A DNA stretch of 64,000 nt from Lachnoclostridium sp. UBA5890. Lineage in GTDB: Bacteria > Bacillota > Clostridia > Lachnospirales > Lachnospiraceae. The stretch lies in NCBI GenBank assembly GCA_002431395.1, contig DJEU01000038.1, forward strand, positions 39,118 through 103,117, in the 5' to 3' direction. The notes under the pieces are model-generated. The model worked only from the letters and a program-made list of their open reading frames with translations, was not told the DNA's origin and ran no database searches. The translations under genes and the position numbers were made by a program. Positions 26,730 to 35,634 of this stretch are shown in pieces (within the stretch, counting starts at the first letter, position 1; each line of letters begins with the position of its first letter).

Positions 26730-27896
26730 ATGATGAAGCGACTGTGTATTCTTGGTTCGACCGGGTCTATTGGAACGCAGACTCTGGAAGTGGTTCGGGG
26801 AAACCGGTCAGAATTTCAGATAATAGCGCTTACAGCAGGGGATAATATTGCACTGCTGGTGGAGCAGATTGCGGAATTTCATCCGCAGATTGTAGCTGTA
26901 AAATCCGAAGAAGGTGCAAAAAAATTAGAGCAGAGATTACTGGAAAAGGGAATGGAAAAACCGGAAATTACAGCAGAAATGGACGGCTTTGTTGCCTGTG
27001 CCACACACGAAGAAGTAGATCTTGTGGTGGCTGCGATGGTTGGTATGATTGGGCTGCAGCCGGTGATCAAAGCGATTGAAAAGAAAAAAGATATTGCACT
27101 TGCAAATAAAGAAACATTAGTGACGGCGGGGCATTTGATCATGGATTATAAAAACAGATATGAAGTAAATCTGTATCCGGTTGACAGTGAACATTCCGCC
27201 ATTTTTCAATGTCTGCAAAGTGGTGCCCATGATGAGATCGAAGAGATTTTATTGACGGCATCGGGCGGACCATTTCGCGATCTCACGGCAGAGCAGCTTG
27301 CGGATGTGACGGTAGATCAGGCACTGGCGCATCCGAATTGGGCGATGGGGAAAAAAATTACCATTGATTCTGCTACTATGATCAATAAAGGATTGGAGAT
27401 CATCGAAGCCTGCTGGCTGTTTCAAGTTCCGATTGAAAAGATTCATGTTCTGGTGCAGCCGGACAGTGTGATCCATTCGATGGTACAGTTTCAGGATGGC
27501 GCTGTCATTGCGCAGATGGGAACACCTGACATGAAATTGCCAATTCAATATGCTATGTTTTATCCAAAGCGTGCTTTTCTTGGCGGTGAACGTTTGAGTT
27601 TTGAGCAGCTGAAGAGCATCCATTTTGCAAAGCCAAATCCGACACTCCGCGGGATTGAACTGGCTTCGGAGGCATTCCGCAGAGGCGGTTCGATGACGAC
27701 CGTAATGAATGCAGCCAATGAATATGCGGTAGCAAAATTTTTAAACCGTGAAATCTCTTTTACGGATATTTACCGGTGGATCGAATATGCGATGGATCAT
27801 CATTTGGTAATACAAAATCCATCCTTGGAAGAGATACTGAAAACAGAGCAGGAAACATATACTTTGTTAGAAAAGGATCATAACATTATCAAATAA
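26730..27896 (+). CDS. dxr: 1-deoxy-D-xylulose 5-phosphate reductoisomerase
   Basis: A 388-residue NADPH-dependent enzyme of the MEP isoprenoid pathway making MEP from DXP. The NADPH-binding motif LGSTGSIGTQTLEVV, ANKETLVTAG, VDSEHSAIFQ and LTASGGPFR are present. Two adjacent ATG codons (26730 and 26733) follow GGGAGG; the first is used. With ispG downstream, two MEP-pathway genes flank rseP. Confidence 0.96.
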   Translation: MMKRLCILGSTGSIGTQTLEVVRGNRSEFQIIALTAGDNIALLVEQIAEFHPQIVAVKSEEGAKKLEQRLLEKGMEKPEITAEMDGFVACATHEEVDLVVAAMVGMIGLQPVIKAIEKKKDIALANKETLVTAGHLIMDYKNRYEVNLYPVDSEHSAIFQCLQSGAHDEIEEILLTASGGPFRDLTAEQLADVTVDQALAHPNWAMGKKITIDSATMINKGLEIIEACWLFQVPIEKIHVLVQPDSVIHSMVQFQDGAVIAQMGTPDMKLPIQYAMFYPKRAFLGGERLSFEQLKSIHFAKPNPTLRGIELASEAFRRGGSMTTVMNAANEYAVAKFLNREISFTDIYRWIEYAMDHHLVIQNPSLEEILKTEQETYTLLEKDHNIIK

Positions 27897-27913
27897 TAGA
27901 AATGAGGTTGATT

Positions 27914-29038
27914 ATGGGAATCAGTAATATTTTAATCGCCATTCTTTTGTTTAGCGCGATTATATTATTCCATGAATTGGGACATTTTTTGGTGGCAAAA
28001 GCAAATAAAGTCGGCGTGATCGAGTTTTCCTTGGGAATGGGGCCGCGAATCATTTCTTTTGCAAAAACAGACAAGGGAAATCGTGTAAAGTTTTTTGGTT
28101 CTACCAATTATTTTGAAGAGCATGAAGAATTCAAAGACCATACATTATACTCTTGGAAAATTCTTCCATTTGGAGGCTCTTGTATGATGCTTGGCGAAAT
28201 GGAAAATATCGAGGACGATCGTGCATTTGGAAAAAAGAGCGTGCTTGCACGTATGGCAGTCATTTTTGCCGGCCCGTTTTTCAATTTTATCCTTGCGTTT
28301 GTTCTGGCATTGATTCTTCTTGGAATGGCAGGATATGACAAGGCAGAAATTTCCAATCTAGAGGCGGGGATGCCGATGGCAGAAGCAGGGTTTCAGGATG
28401 GGGATGTCATAAAAGAGTTTGATGGCAAACATATCGTAGTGAATCGTGAACTGAGTTATTATCTCATGTTTCATCCTCTTTCCGATGCCCCGGTCACGAT
28501 CACAATGGATCGAAACGGACAAGAGATTACCCAGACAGTAACCCCCAAATTGGTAAAAGATGACAAAGGAAATGAAAGTTACCGCATGGGATTTGCCTAT
28601 GGTACGAGAGAGCGGATCGGTGGTTTGAATCTGATCAAATACTCTGCGTATGAAGTGAAATTCTGGATCTGTACGACCGTGGAAAGTCTGGGACAGATGA
28701 TCAAAGGCCGTGTGAGTGCCAAAGATGTATCTGGTCCGGTCGGAATTGTGCAGGCAGTCGGCAATGTAGTGCAGGAAAGTAAGGCAGACGGTATCAAATA
28801 CGTCATTTTAAATATTTTGAGTTTCGGTATTATGCTAACGGCAAACCTTGGTGTGATGAATCTATTGCCAATCCCGGCGTTGGACGGTGGACGACTGCTG
28901 TTTTTGATCATTGAGGGAATTCGCCGGAAACCATTGCCGGAAAAATTTGAAAATTACGTCAATGTTGGCGGATTTATGCTGCTGATGGGACTTATGGTAG
29001 TGATCCTGGCCAACGATATTTTGAAAATAATTCATTAA
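27914..29038 (+). CDS. rseP: Site-2 intramembrane zinc protease RseP
   Basis: A 374-residue RseP/RasP-type membrane metalloprotease that cleaves anti-sigma factors and signal-peptide remnants. The zinc motif HELGH lies in the first transmembrane segment (~20). A PDZ domain occupies ~160-240, and the third ligand motif NLLPIPALDGGRL is near 320. ATG 27914 is chosen over 27902 because GAGG at 27904-27907 lies between them. Canonical neighbour of dxr and ispG. Confidence 0.95.
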   Translation: MGISNILIAILLFSAIILFHELGHFLVAKANKVGVIEFSLGMGPRIISFAKTDKGNRVKFFGSTNYFEEHEEFKDHTLYSWKILPFGGSCMMLGEMENIEDDRAFGKKSVLARMAVIFAGPFFNFILAFVLALILLGMAGYDKAEISNLEAGMPMAEAGFQDGDVIKEFDGKHIVVNRELSYYLMFHPLSDAPVTITMDRNGQEITQTVTPKLVKDDKGNESYRMGFAYGTRERIGGLNLIKYSAYEVKFWICTTVESLGQMIKGRVSAKDVSGPVGIVQAVGNVVQESKADGIKYVILNILSFGIMLTANLGVMNLLPIPALDGGRLLFLIIEGIRRKPLPEKFENYVNVGGFMLLMGLMVVILANDILKIIH

Positions 29039-29052
29039 AGAAGGTGCAGACT

Positions 29053-30102
29053 ATGCGGATGAAAACGAGAGAGATCCAAATTGGCTCTGTGACGATCGGA
29101 GGAGATCATCCCATCGCCATCCAGTCAATGACAAATACAAAAACAGAGGATGTGGAAGCGACGGTGCGCCAGATCCGTGAACTGACAGTGGCCGGGTGTG
29201 ACATTATCCGTGTGGCAGTGCCGACGATGGAGGCAGCGAAAGCGATTTCCGAGATTAAAAAACAGATTTCCATTCCGCTTGTCGCCGATATTCATTTTGA
29301 TTACCGGCTGGCTATCGAAGCGGTGAAAAACGGGGCAGATAAAATCCGTATCAATCCCGGGAATATTGGTGACAGATCGCGTATTCAGGCAGTGGTAGAC
29401 ACCTGTAAAGAACATGCGGTGCCAATCCGTGTCGGAGTAAACAGCGGTTCTTTGGAAAAGCATTTGTTGGAAAAATATGGTGGCGTAACACCGGAGGCAC
29501 TTGTGGAGAGTGCACTTGATAAGGTACATATTATTGAAGATATGGGATATGAAAATCTGGTTATCAGCATTAAGTCTTCGGATGTATTAAATGGAATTAA
29601 AGCGCATGAGTGCATCCGTGAAAAGACCGATTATCCGCTGCATGTAGGTATTACAGAATCCGGAACGGTGTTTACCGGCGGACTGAAATCGGCAGTTGGC
29701 ATTGGAAATATTTTGTATCAGGGAATCGGAGATACGATCCGTGTTTCGCTGACCGGAGATCCGCTCGAGGAAGTTCGGGCAGCCAATGTAATCTTAAAGT
29801 CACTTGGCTTGAAAAAGGGCGGCATTAGTGTCGTTTCCTGTCCAACTTGCGGACGTACCCAGATTGATCTGATCGGACTTGCTACAAAAGTGGAAAAAAT
29901 GGTTGCGGATTTTGATCTTGATCTGAAAGTAGCAGTCATGGGTTGTGTTGTAAACGGACCTGGTGAGGCGAGAGAAGCTGATATCGGAATTGCCGGCGGA
30001 AAGGGCGAAGGACTTTTGATCAAAAAAGGAGAAATTGTCCGTAAAATGCCGGAATCCGAATTGTTAGATGCATTACGGGAAGAACTTGAAAACTGGAAAT
30101 AA
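29053..30102 (+). CDS. ispG: 4-hydroxy-3-methylbut-2-enyl-diphosphate synthase
   Basis: A 349-residue [4Fe-4S] enzyme of the MEP pathway converting MEcPP to HMBPP. The N-terminal TIM-barrel segment (PIAIQSMTNTKTEDVEATV) and C-terminal cluster ligands (SCPTCGRTQIDL; MGCVVNGPGEAREADIGIA) are clear. The compact form lacks the middle domain of the plant-type enzyme. ATG 29053 follows AAGAAGG at a better distance than 29044. Confidence 0.96.
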   Translation: MRMKTREIQIGSVTIGGDHPIAIQSMTNTKTEDVEATVRQIRELTVAGCDIIRVAVPTMEAAKAISEIKKQISIPLVADIHFDYRLAIEAVKNGADKIRINPGNIGDRSRIQAVVDTCKEHAVPIRVGVNSGSLEKHLLEKYGGVTPEALVESALDKVHIIEDMGYENLVISIKSSDVLNGIKAHECIREKTDYPLHVGITESGTVFTGGLKSAVGIGNILYQGIGDTIRVSLTGDPLEEVRAANVILKSLGLKKGGISVVSCPTCGRTQIDLIGLATKVEKMVADFDLDLKVAVMGCVVNGPGEAREADIGIAGGKGEGLLIKKGEIVRKMPESELLDALREELENWK

Positions 30103-30136
30103 ATTCCAATGATTCAGATGGATAGGAGAGGGAACG

Positions 30137-33100
30137 ATGGAAAAGTTTTTGAGTGCATTTTCAAAACTTGATTGTAAAGATAAATTGAAAACGACATATG
30201 AATCGGTGATGGTAGAGCGCATCAGCGCTTCCCGGTCGAAAAATATGGTATTTGTGTACTGCCAGAACGGGGAGTGGATGCCATACCGGGTGATCCATCA
30301 GATGGAGCAGCAATTGTATAAGCAGATTTTCCGGCCTATGGGATTTCATCCGCAGATACAGATGCAGTATCCGGATCTTGGAAAACTTACCCTTTCACAG
30401 ATTTTAGAGCAGACGGAGCCGGATATCAAACAGGAACTCCGGGAGATTGATTATGTAGATGCCATTGAATTTTGTGAAGAACCGTTTGAGTGTGAAGGAG
30501 ATTCTCTGTACATCACATGTGGGGATTCGTTTTTGGCAAGAAGGCGTGCGGAACAGGTGCAGGATTGGTTCCACGCCTTATTTTTGACGCGATTTGGAAA
30601 GGATATTACAATAGAATTCCGTTTCAAAGAATACGAACGAAAGAAAATGGAAGAGACGGAGACCTTTGTTATGAGACGACCGGAAGCACCGAAAAAAGAG
30701 GAGCCGAAGGCACCAAGAATCAAACAGGAACAGAAAAAGAATGTGTACCGCAAAAAAAATATGCGGGATGTTGATGTTTTTTATGGCCGTAACTGTGAGG
30801 GAACCATTGTGCCGATCAAAGAGATTCAGGATGAGATCGGGGAAGTCGTGATCGATGGTATGATACGAAATGTGGAAAGCCGTGAGATCAAGGGAGAGAA
30901 GCAGATTGTCACCTTCGCGATCACGGATTACACTGATACGATCGTCTGTAAAGTATTTATTAAAAATGAACAGATTACGGAGACAAATTTCTTCGATATG
31001 GTAAAAAAAGGTAATTTTATCCGCGTAAAGGGAGTTGCAAGTCTCGATTCTTATGATAAGGAAATCCGAATCGGAAGTATTATGGGAATGAAAGAGATTG
31101 AAGGATTCCGTGTCGGAAGAGAAGATCATGCGCCGGTGAAGCGAGTGGAACTTCATGCCCATACGCAGATGAGTGATATGGATGGTATTACTCACGTGGA
31201 CCAGCTGGTACGCCGGGCTCACGAGTGGGGACATCCAGCAGTGGCCATTACGGATCACGGCGTTGTACAGGCGTTTCCGGATGCCAATCATGCGCTGGAG
31301 GGATTGAAACTTCCGGAAGATGATCCGTTCAAAGTGATTTATGGCTGCGAGGCATATCTTGTTGATGATCTGAATGACCTTGCTGTCGACAACGAAAAGG
31401 GACAGAGTCTGCGGGACGAATATGTCGTGTTTGACCTTGAGACGACAGGTTTTTCCTCTGAACACGATAAAATTATTGAAATTGGTGCAGTTCGCGTAAA
31501 GAATGGAAAGATTTGTGAAAAATATAGTACGTTTGTGAATCCGGAGAGGAAAATTCCCGAGCGAATCACAGAACTTACTTCCATTACGGATGAGATGGTG
31601 AAAGATGCGCCTGTTATCGAAAAAGTTCTTCCGGATTTTCTGAAATTTATCGGTGACAATGCACTGGTTGCTCATAATGCAGGGTTTGATCACGGATTTA
31701 TCCGTCAAAAGGCCAAAGAACAGGAAATCGAAACGGATTTTACTGTTGTGGATACGGTGGGACTTGCGCGTGTTCTTTTCCCGGAACTTGCCAAATATAA
31801 ACTAGATAATATTGCAAAGAAATTGAAAATTTCATTGGAAAATCACCACCGTGCGGTAGACGATGCCGGTGCAACGGCGGAAATCTTTGAAAAATTTGTG
31901 GAGATGTTAGAAGAAAAAGGATTACATACCTTAAAAGAAGTAGCAGATTTTGCCAATGGTTCTGTGGATATTGTGAAAAAGAAACCATATTTTCACGCTA
32001 TTATTCTGGCGGCAAATGAGACGGGAAGAATTAACCTTTACCGTCTGGTTTCCATGGGACATCTGGATTATTTTTACCGGAAACCGAGAGTGCCGAAAAG
32101 TATGTTTTTAAAATACCGCGACGGACTGATTATCGGGTCTGCCTGTGAAGCCGGAGAATTATATCGTGCACTTTTGGATGAGGCACCGGAAAGCCGGATC
32201 AAAGAACTGGTGGATTTTTATGACTATCTGGAAATCCAGCCGATTGGAAATAATAAGTTTATGATTGAGAGCGAACGTGTGGAAAACATTCACAGTTTCG
32301 AGGATCTGAAAGATATGAACCGCAAAATTGTAGCACTTGGTGAAAAATACAATAAACCGGTTTGTGCGACCTGCGATGTTCATTTTCTCGATCCGGAAGA
32401 TGAAATTTACCGAAAGATCATATTTGCCGGGAAAAAGATGAAAGATGCGGATGACCAGCCGCCGCTTTTTCTTCGGACTACAGAAGAAATGCTAGAAGAA
32501 TTTTCCTATCTTGGACAGGATAAAGCATTTGAAGTTGTCGTTACGAATACGAACCTGATCGCGGATCGGATTGAAAAAATGTCACCGGTTTATCCGGACA
32601 AGTGTCCACCGGTTATTCCAAAGTCGGATGAGACACTGACAAACATTTGCTATAATAAGGCAATCAGTATGTACGGGGATCCTTTGCCGCCGCAGGTTAA
32701 GAATCGTCTGGATCATGAATTGGATTCCATCATCAAAAATGGATTTGCCGTAATGTACATTATCGCACAAAAACTGGTGTGGAAATCAAATGAAGATGGA
32801 TATCTGGTAGGTTCGCGAGGATCGGTAGGATCGTCGTTTGTGGCGACAATGTCCGGTATCACGGAGGTAAATCCGCTGCCGGCACATTATTACTGTAAAA
32901 AATGCCACTATGTGGATTTTGATTCGGAGGATGTAAAAAAATATGCCGGAAGTTCCGGATGCGATATGCCGCCGAAGAAGTGCCCAAATTGCGGGGAACA
33001 GCTGATTCAAGAAGGTCACGATATTCCATTTGAAACGTTCCTTGGATTTTACGGCGATAAAGAGCCCGATATCGATCTGAATTTTTCCGGAGAATATCAG

Positions 33101-34501
33101 AGTAAGGCACATGCATATACGGAGGTTATTTTCGGGGCCGGTCAGACATTCCGAGCCGGAACAATCGCGACATTGGCAGATAAAACGGCATATGGATATG
33201 TTAAAAACTATTTTGAAGAACGTGGACAGCATAAACGGAATGAAGAAATTGAGCGAATCATTGAGGGTTGTGTAGGAATCCGCCGTTCGACCGGACAACA
33301 TCCGGGAGGAATTATTGTACTTCCGTTTGGATGGGAAATATACACGTTTACACCGGTGCAGCATCCGGCAAATGATCAGAATACACCGATTATTACGACG
33401 CATTTTGATTACCATTCTATCGATCATAACTTATTGAAACTTGACATACTCGGACACGACGATCCGACCATGATCCGTATGCTCGAGGATTTGACAGGAA
33501 TTGATGCAAAAACGATTTCTCTGGACAACCAGGAAGTTTTGTCATTATTTGCCAATACTTCGGCACTGGGGGTTACACCGGAAGATTTGATGGGATGTGA
33601 TCTTGGAAGTCTTGGTATTCCGGAATTTGGAACAGATTTCGTTATGCAGATGCTTCGTGACACGAAACCCAAGAACTTTTCGGATCTGGTACGTATTTCC
33701 GGATTGTCACATGGTACGGACGTTTGGCTGAACAATGCACAGTATTTTATTAAGGAAGGAAATTGTACGCTTTCTACCGCCATTTGTACCCGTGATGATA
33801 TTATGACCTATCTGATTCATACCGGAGTTGAAAATGGACTTGCCTTTAAAATCATGGAAAGTGTCCGTAAAGGAAAAGGTCTTACGGAAGATATGGAAAA
33901 GGCGATGCGCGAAGCCGGTGTCGAGGACTGGTATATCGAATCCTGTAAACGAATCAAATACATGTTCCCGAAAGCGCATGCCGTTGCCTATGTCATGATG
34001 GCATTTCGTATCGCGTATTTCAAAGTTTTTTATCCGCTTGCCTATTATGCAGCCTTTTTCAGTATCCGTGCCAAGGCGTTTGATTATCAGTTGATGTGTC
34101 AGGGCAGGGAAAAACTGGAAACGACAATGCGCGATTACAAGAAACGTTATAATGAGTTATCCAAAAAAGAACAGGATAGTTATAATGATATGAAGATTGT
34201 ACAGGAGATGTATGCGAGAGGTTTTGAATTTATGCCGATCGATATCTTCCGTGCGAAAGCCAATCATTTTCAGGTTATTGATGGAAAATTGATGCCGGCT
34301 TTGAGTACAATCGACGGAATGGGTGGAAAAGCGGCTGAAGGTGTCGTCGAAGCGGCAAAACACGGACCGTTTTCTTCCCGTGAGAATTTTAAATTACGTG
34401 CAAAAATTTCCGGAACGGTTGTGGAAAAGATGGCGGAGATGGGAATTTTAGGTGATCTTCCGGAGACAGACCAGATGTCGTTGTTGGATTTTATGGCGTA
34501 A
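30137..34501 (+). CDS. polC: DNA polymerase III PolC (Gram-positive replicative polymerase)
   Basis: A 1454-residue replicative polymerase of low-GC Gram-positives. The order is an N-terminal domain (~1-190), OB fold (~225-325), PHP domain (ELHAHTQMSDMDG, ~335), and an inserted 3'-5' proofreading exonuclease (VVFDLETTGFS, ~430, with HNAGFDHGFI and the HHRAVDDA end). The polymerase core follows, with GSRGSVGSS, a zinc-binding CKKC...CPNC segment (~920-950) and palm Asp residues in PDIDLNFSG. It is full length and ends at the TAA at 34499-34501, immediately before the palindromic element. Confidence 0.97.
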   Translation: MEKFLSAFSKLDCKDKLKTTYESVMVERISASRSKNMVFVYCQNGEWMPYRVIHQMEQQLYKQIFRPMGFHPQIQMQYPDLGKLTLSQILEQTEPDIKQELREIDYVDAIEFCEEPFECEGDSLYITCGDSFLARRRAEQVQDWFHALFLTRFGKDITIEFRFKEYERKKMEETETFVMRRPEAPKKEEPKAPRIKQEQKKNVYRKKNMRDVDVFYGRNCEGTIVPIKEIQDEIGEVVIDGMIRNVESREIKGEKQIVTFAITDYTDTIVCKVFIKNEQITETNFFDMVKKGNFIRVKGVASLDSYDKEIRIGSIMGMKEIEGFRVGREDHAPVKRVELHAHTQMSDMDGITHVDQLVRRAHEWGHPAVAITDHGVVQAFPDANHALEGLKLPEDDPFKVIYGCEAYLVDDLNDLAVDNEKGQSLRDEYVVFDLETTGFSSEHDKIIEIGAVRVKNGKICEKYSTFVNPERKIPERITELTSITDEMVKDAPVIEKVLPDFLKFIGDNALVAHNAGFDHGFIRQKAKEQEIETDFTVVDTVGLARVLFPELAKYKLDNIAKKLKISLENHHRAVDDAGATAEIFEKFVEMLEEKGLHTLKEVADFANGSVDIVKKKPYFHAIILAANETGRINLYRLVSMGHLDYFYRKPRVPKSMFLKYRDGLIIGSACEAGELYRALLDEAPESRIKELVDFYDYLEIQPIGNNKFMIESERVENIHSFEDLKDMNRKIVALGEKYNKPVCATCDVHFLDPEDEIYRKIIFAGKKMKDADDQPPLFLRTTEEMLEEFSYLGQDKAFEVVVTNTNLIADRIEKMSPVYPDKCPPVIPKSDETLTNICYNKAISMYGDPLPPQVKNRLDHELDSIIKNGFAVMYIIAQKLVWKSNEDGYLVGSRGSVGSSFVATMSGITEVNPLPAHYYCKKCHYVDFDSEDVKKYAGSSGCDMPPKKCPNCGEQLIQEGHDIPFETFLGFYGDKEPDIDLNFSGEYQSKAHAYTEVIFGAGQTFRAGTIATLADKTAYGYVKNYFEERGQHKRNEEIERIIEGCVGIRRSTGQHPGGIIVLPFGWEIYTFTPVQHPANDQNTPIITTHFDYHSIDHNLLKLDILGHDDPTMIRMLEDLTGIDAKTISLDNQEVLSLFANTSALGVTPEDLMGCDLGSLGIPEFGTDFVMQMLRDTKPKNFSDLVRISGLSHGTDVWLNNAQYFIKEGNCTLSTAICTRDDIMTYLIHTGVENGLAFKIMESVRKGKGLTEDMEKAMREAGVEDWYIESCKRIKYMFPKAHAVAYVMMAFRIAYFKVFYPLAYYAAFFSIRAKAFDYQLMCQGREKLETTMRDYKKRYNELSKKEQDSYNDMKIVQEMYARGFEFMPIDIFRAKANHFQVIDGKLMPALSTIDGMGGKAAEGVVEAAKHGPFSSRENFKLRAKISGTVVEKMAEMGILGDLPETDQMSLLDFMA

Positions 34502-34502
34502 T

Positions 34503-34689
34503 GTATTTTGCTATGATGTTTATAATAAAAATAAGACCATTCTTTCACATTGCTGGACCGCTCTCGCTTAGAAGAATCCACGTAGCGGTGCATGAGGACA
34601 GAAAATACGCTCTCTATGCACCGACGGGATTCTAAATCCCTTATTGTGAAACAATGGTCTTATTTTTTATTAGCACCATAACAAAATAG
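34503..34689. repeat. 187-bp imperfect palindromic element between polC and lexA
   Basis: Its core is a 23-bp inverted repeat (34527-34549 with 34645-34667, one C-C mismatch). Outside it, a degenerate ~20-bp inverted repeat pairs 34503-34522 with 34670-34689. Inside, further nested pairings exist: GAATCC 34574-34579 with GGATTC 34627-34632, and CGGTGCAT 34586-34593 with ATGCACCG 34616-34623. Together they form one long branched hairpin with A-rich and T-rich flanks. It fills the convergent gap and may terminate polC and lexA in both directions. The size and layered arms look more like a MITE-type element or a structured RNA. I do not recognise the family and see no ORF in it. Confidence 0.75.
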
Positions 34690-34782
34690 CATTAGCTATT
34701 ATATGGCATACCATTATTCTAGTGAAAATATCATAAAGGTATAATCAGTAATTGATTTAATATTAGCACCATAACAAAATAG
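34669..34782 (+). repeat. 21-bp direct repeat pair downstream of the palindrome
   Basis: The 21-mer ATTAGCACCATAACAAAATAG occurs exactly at 34669-34689 and 34762-34782 (offset 93 bp). Its reverse complement, degenerated, is the left end of the palindrome at 34503-34522. After each copy a TATATG follows, ten bases later in the first copy and almost directly in the second. An 8-bp inverted pair TATGGCAT (34702-34709) and ATGCCATA (34789-34796) also spans the region. The rest of 34690-34814 is AT-rich and non-coding. Confidence 0.85.
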
Positions 34783-34814
34783 TATATGATGCCATAGGGG
34801 TAATACCGAACCTA

Positions 34815-35429
34815 TTAATACAAACGGAATAATCCGATGACAATACCGAGGATTTGTACGTGGTCTACGTAGATCGGATCCATGGTATCGTTTTCCGGCT
34901 GGAGACGGTAGCGGCCGTCTTCTTTGTAGTAGGTTTTTACGGTGGCGGAGTCGTCGACAAGGGCGACAACGATATCGCCGTTTTTGGCAGTGGAGGCTTC
35001 GCGGACGATGACTTTATCGCCGTCGTGAATGCCGATATTGATCATGCTTTCGCCGCGTACATTGAGCATAAATAAATTTCCGCTAGGCAGTTCATCTGCC
35101 AGAATAGGAAAATATCCGCTGATATTTTGTTCGGCGAAGATTGGCTGGCCGGCTGCGACGTCGCCAATGATCGGAATGTTTCTCATTTCTTTTCGTGTGA
35201 TATTGAAATTGTCATCGACGATTTCGATTGCACGTGGTTTGGTAGGGTCTCTTCGAATATATCCATTCTTTTCCAGTGTTTCCAGGTGGGAATGAACGGA
35301 AGAAGTGGATTTTAAATGTACCGCATTACAGATTTCACGGACTGCCGGCGGGTAGCCTTTGCTTAAAATTTCTTCCTTAATATATTCAAGAATTTCGCTT
35401 TGTTTTGCAGAGATACGACCATTTCCCAT
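34815..35429 (-). CDS. lexA: SOS repressor LexA
   Basis: A 204-residue LexA with an N-terminal winged HTH (~1-65; KSTSSVHSHLETLEKNGYIRR) and a C-terminal S24 autoprotease domain. The scissile Ala93-Gly94 lies in GDVAAGQP; catalytic Ser128 (VRGESMI) and Lys165 (ATVKTYY) are in place. RecA-stimulated self-cleavage should relieve repression after DNA damage. It is transcribed towards polC and divergent from the SH3 gene. Its promoter carries two LexA-box-like operators, indicating autoregulation. Confidence 0.97.
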   Translation of the reverse strand: MGNGRISAKQSEILEYIKEEILSKGYPPAVREICNAVHLKSTSSVHSHLETLEKNGYIRRDPTKPRAIEIVDDNFNITRKEMRNIPIIGDVAAGQPIFAEQNISGYFPILADELPSGNLFMLNVRGESMINIGIHDGDKVIVREASTAKNGDIVVALVDDSATVKTYYKEDGRYRLQPENDTMDPIYVDHVQILGIVIGLFRLY

Positions 35430-35463
35430 ATGATTTGTCCTTCCTTTCCTATCATGCTAAATG

Positions 35464-35491
35464 ATAAATACAAACAATTGTTTGTATTTAT
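35464..35491. promoter_or_regulatory. 28-bp perfect palindrome, probable LexA operator 1
   Basis: A perfect 28-bp palindrome centred on CAAACAATTGTTTG (35471-35484), close to the Gram-positive LexA consensus CGAACRNRYGTTYG. It overlaps the lexA -10 and transcription start region, ~35-60 bp upstream of the lexA start codon, an ideal position for autorepression. Confidence 0.75.
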
Positions 35492-35518
35492 AGTAACACA
35501 GTTTAAAACGATTGTCAA
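35490..35518 (-). promoter_or_regulatory. lexA promoter
   Basis: On the - strand: a perfect TTGACA (35513-35518), a 17-bp spacer and an extended -10, TGTTACTAT (TACTAT at 35490-35495). The predicted start is near 35483, inside the palindromic operator. Confidence 0.72.
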
Positions 35519-35529
35519 ACATTTGTTCT
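35516..35529 (-). promoter_or_regulatory. LexA box 2, overlapping the lexA -35
   Basis: Read on the - strand this is AGAACAAATGTTTG, matching CGAACRNRYGTTYG at all positions except the first base. It overlaps the TTGACA -35 hexamer, so LexA would block RNA polymerase there. Confidence 0.8.
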
Positions 35530-35558
35530 AACAAATGCAAAATTCTTTAAATTTTATG

Positions 35559-35587
35559 TGGACAAATTTTTGTTCTATGGTTATAAT
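35559..35587 (+). promoter_or_regulatory. Promoter of the SH3-domain gene
   Basis: TGGACA at 35559-35564, a 17-bp spacer and a perfect TATAAT at 35582-35587, 48 bp upstream of the gene. The spacer contains ACAAATTTTTGTTC, which resembles a LexA box with one extra base between half-sites, so regulation by LexA is possible but weakly supported. Confidence 0.68.
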
Positions 35588-35634
35588 TAGAAAGGTAGTA
35601 CTTTTGAACATAATGCGTAAGGAGAATGAGAAAA

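Noticed and set aside
30578..31708. 376-codon open frame on the - strand inside polC
   Set aside because: It is antisense to the OB, PHP and exonuclease domains of polC, with His/Asn/Phe-rich composition typical of shadow frames.
34550..34644. tRNA gene inside the palindrome loop
   Set aside because: No T-loop GTTCRA, no acceptor CCA context and no anticodon arm; the pairing is a simple nested hairpin.
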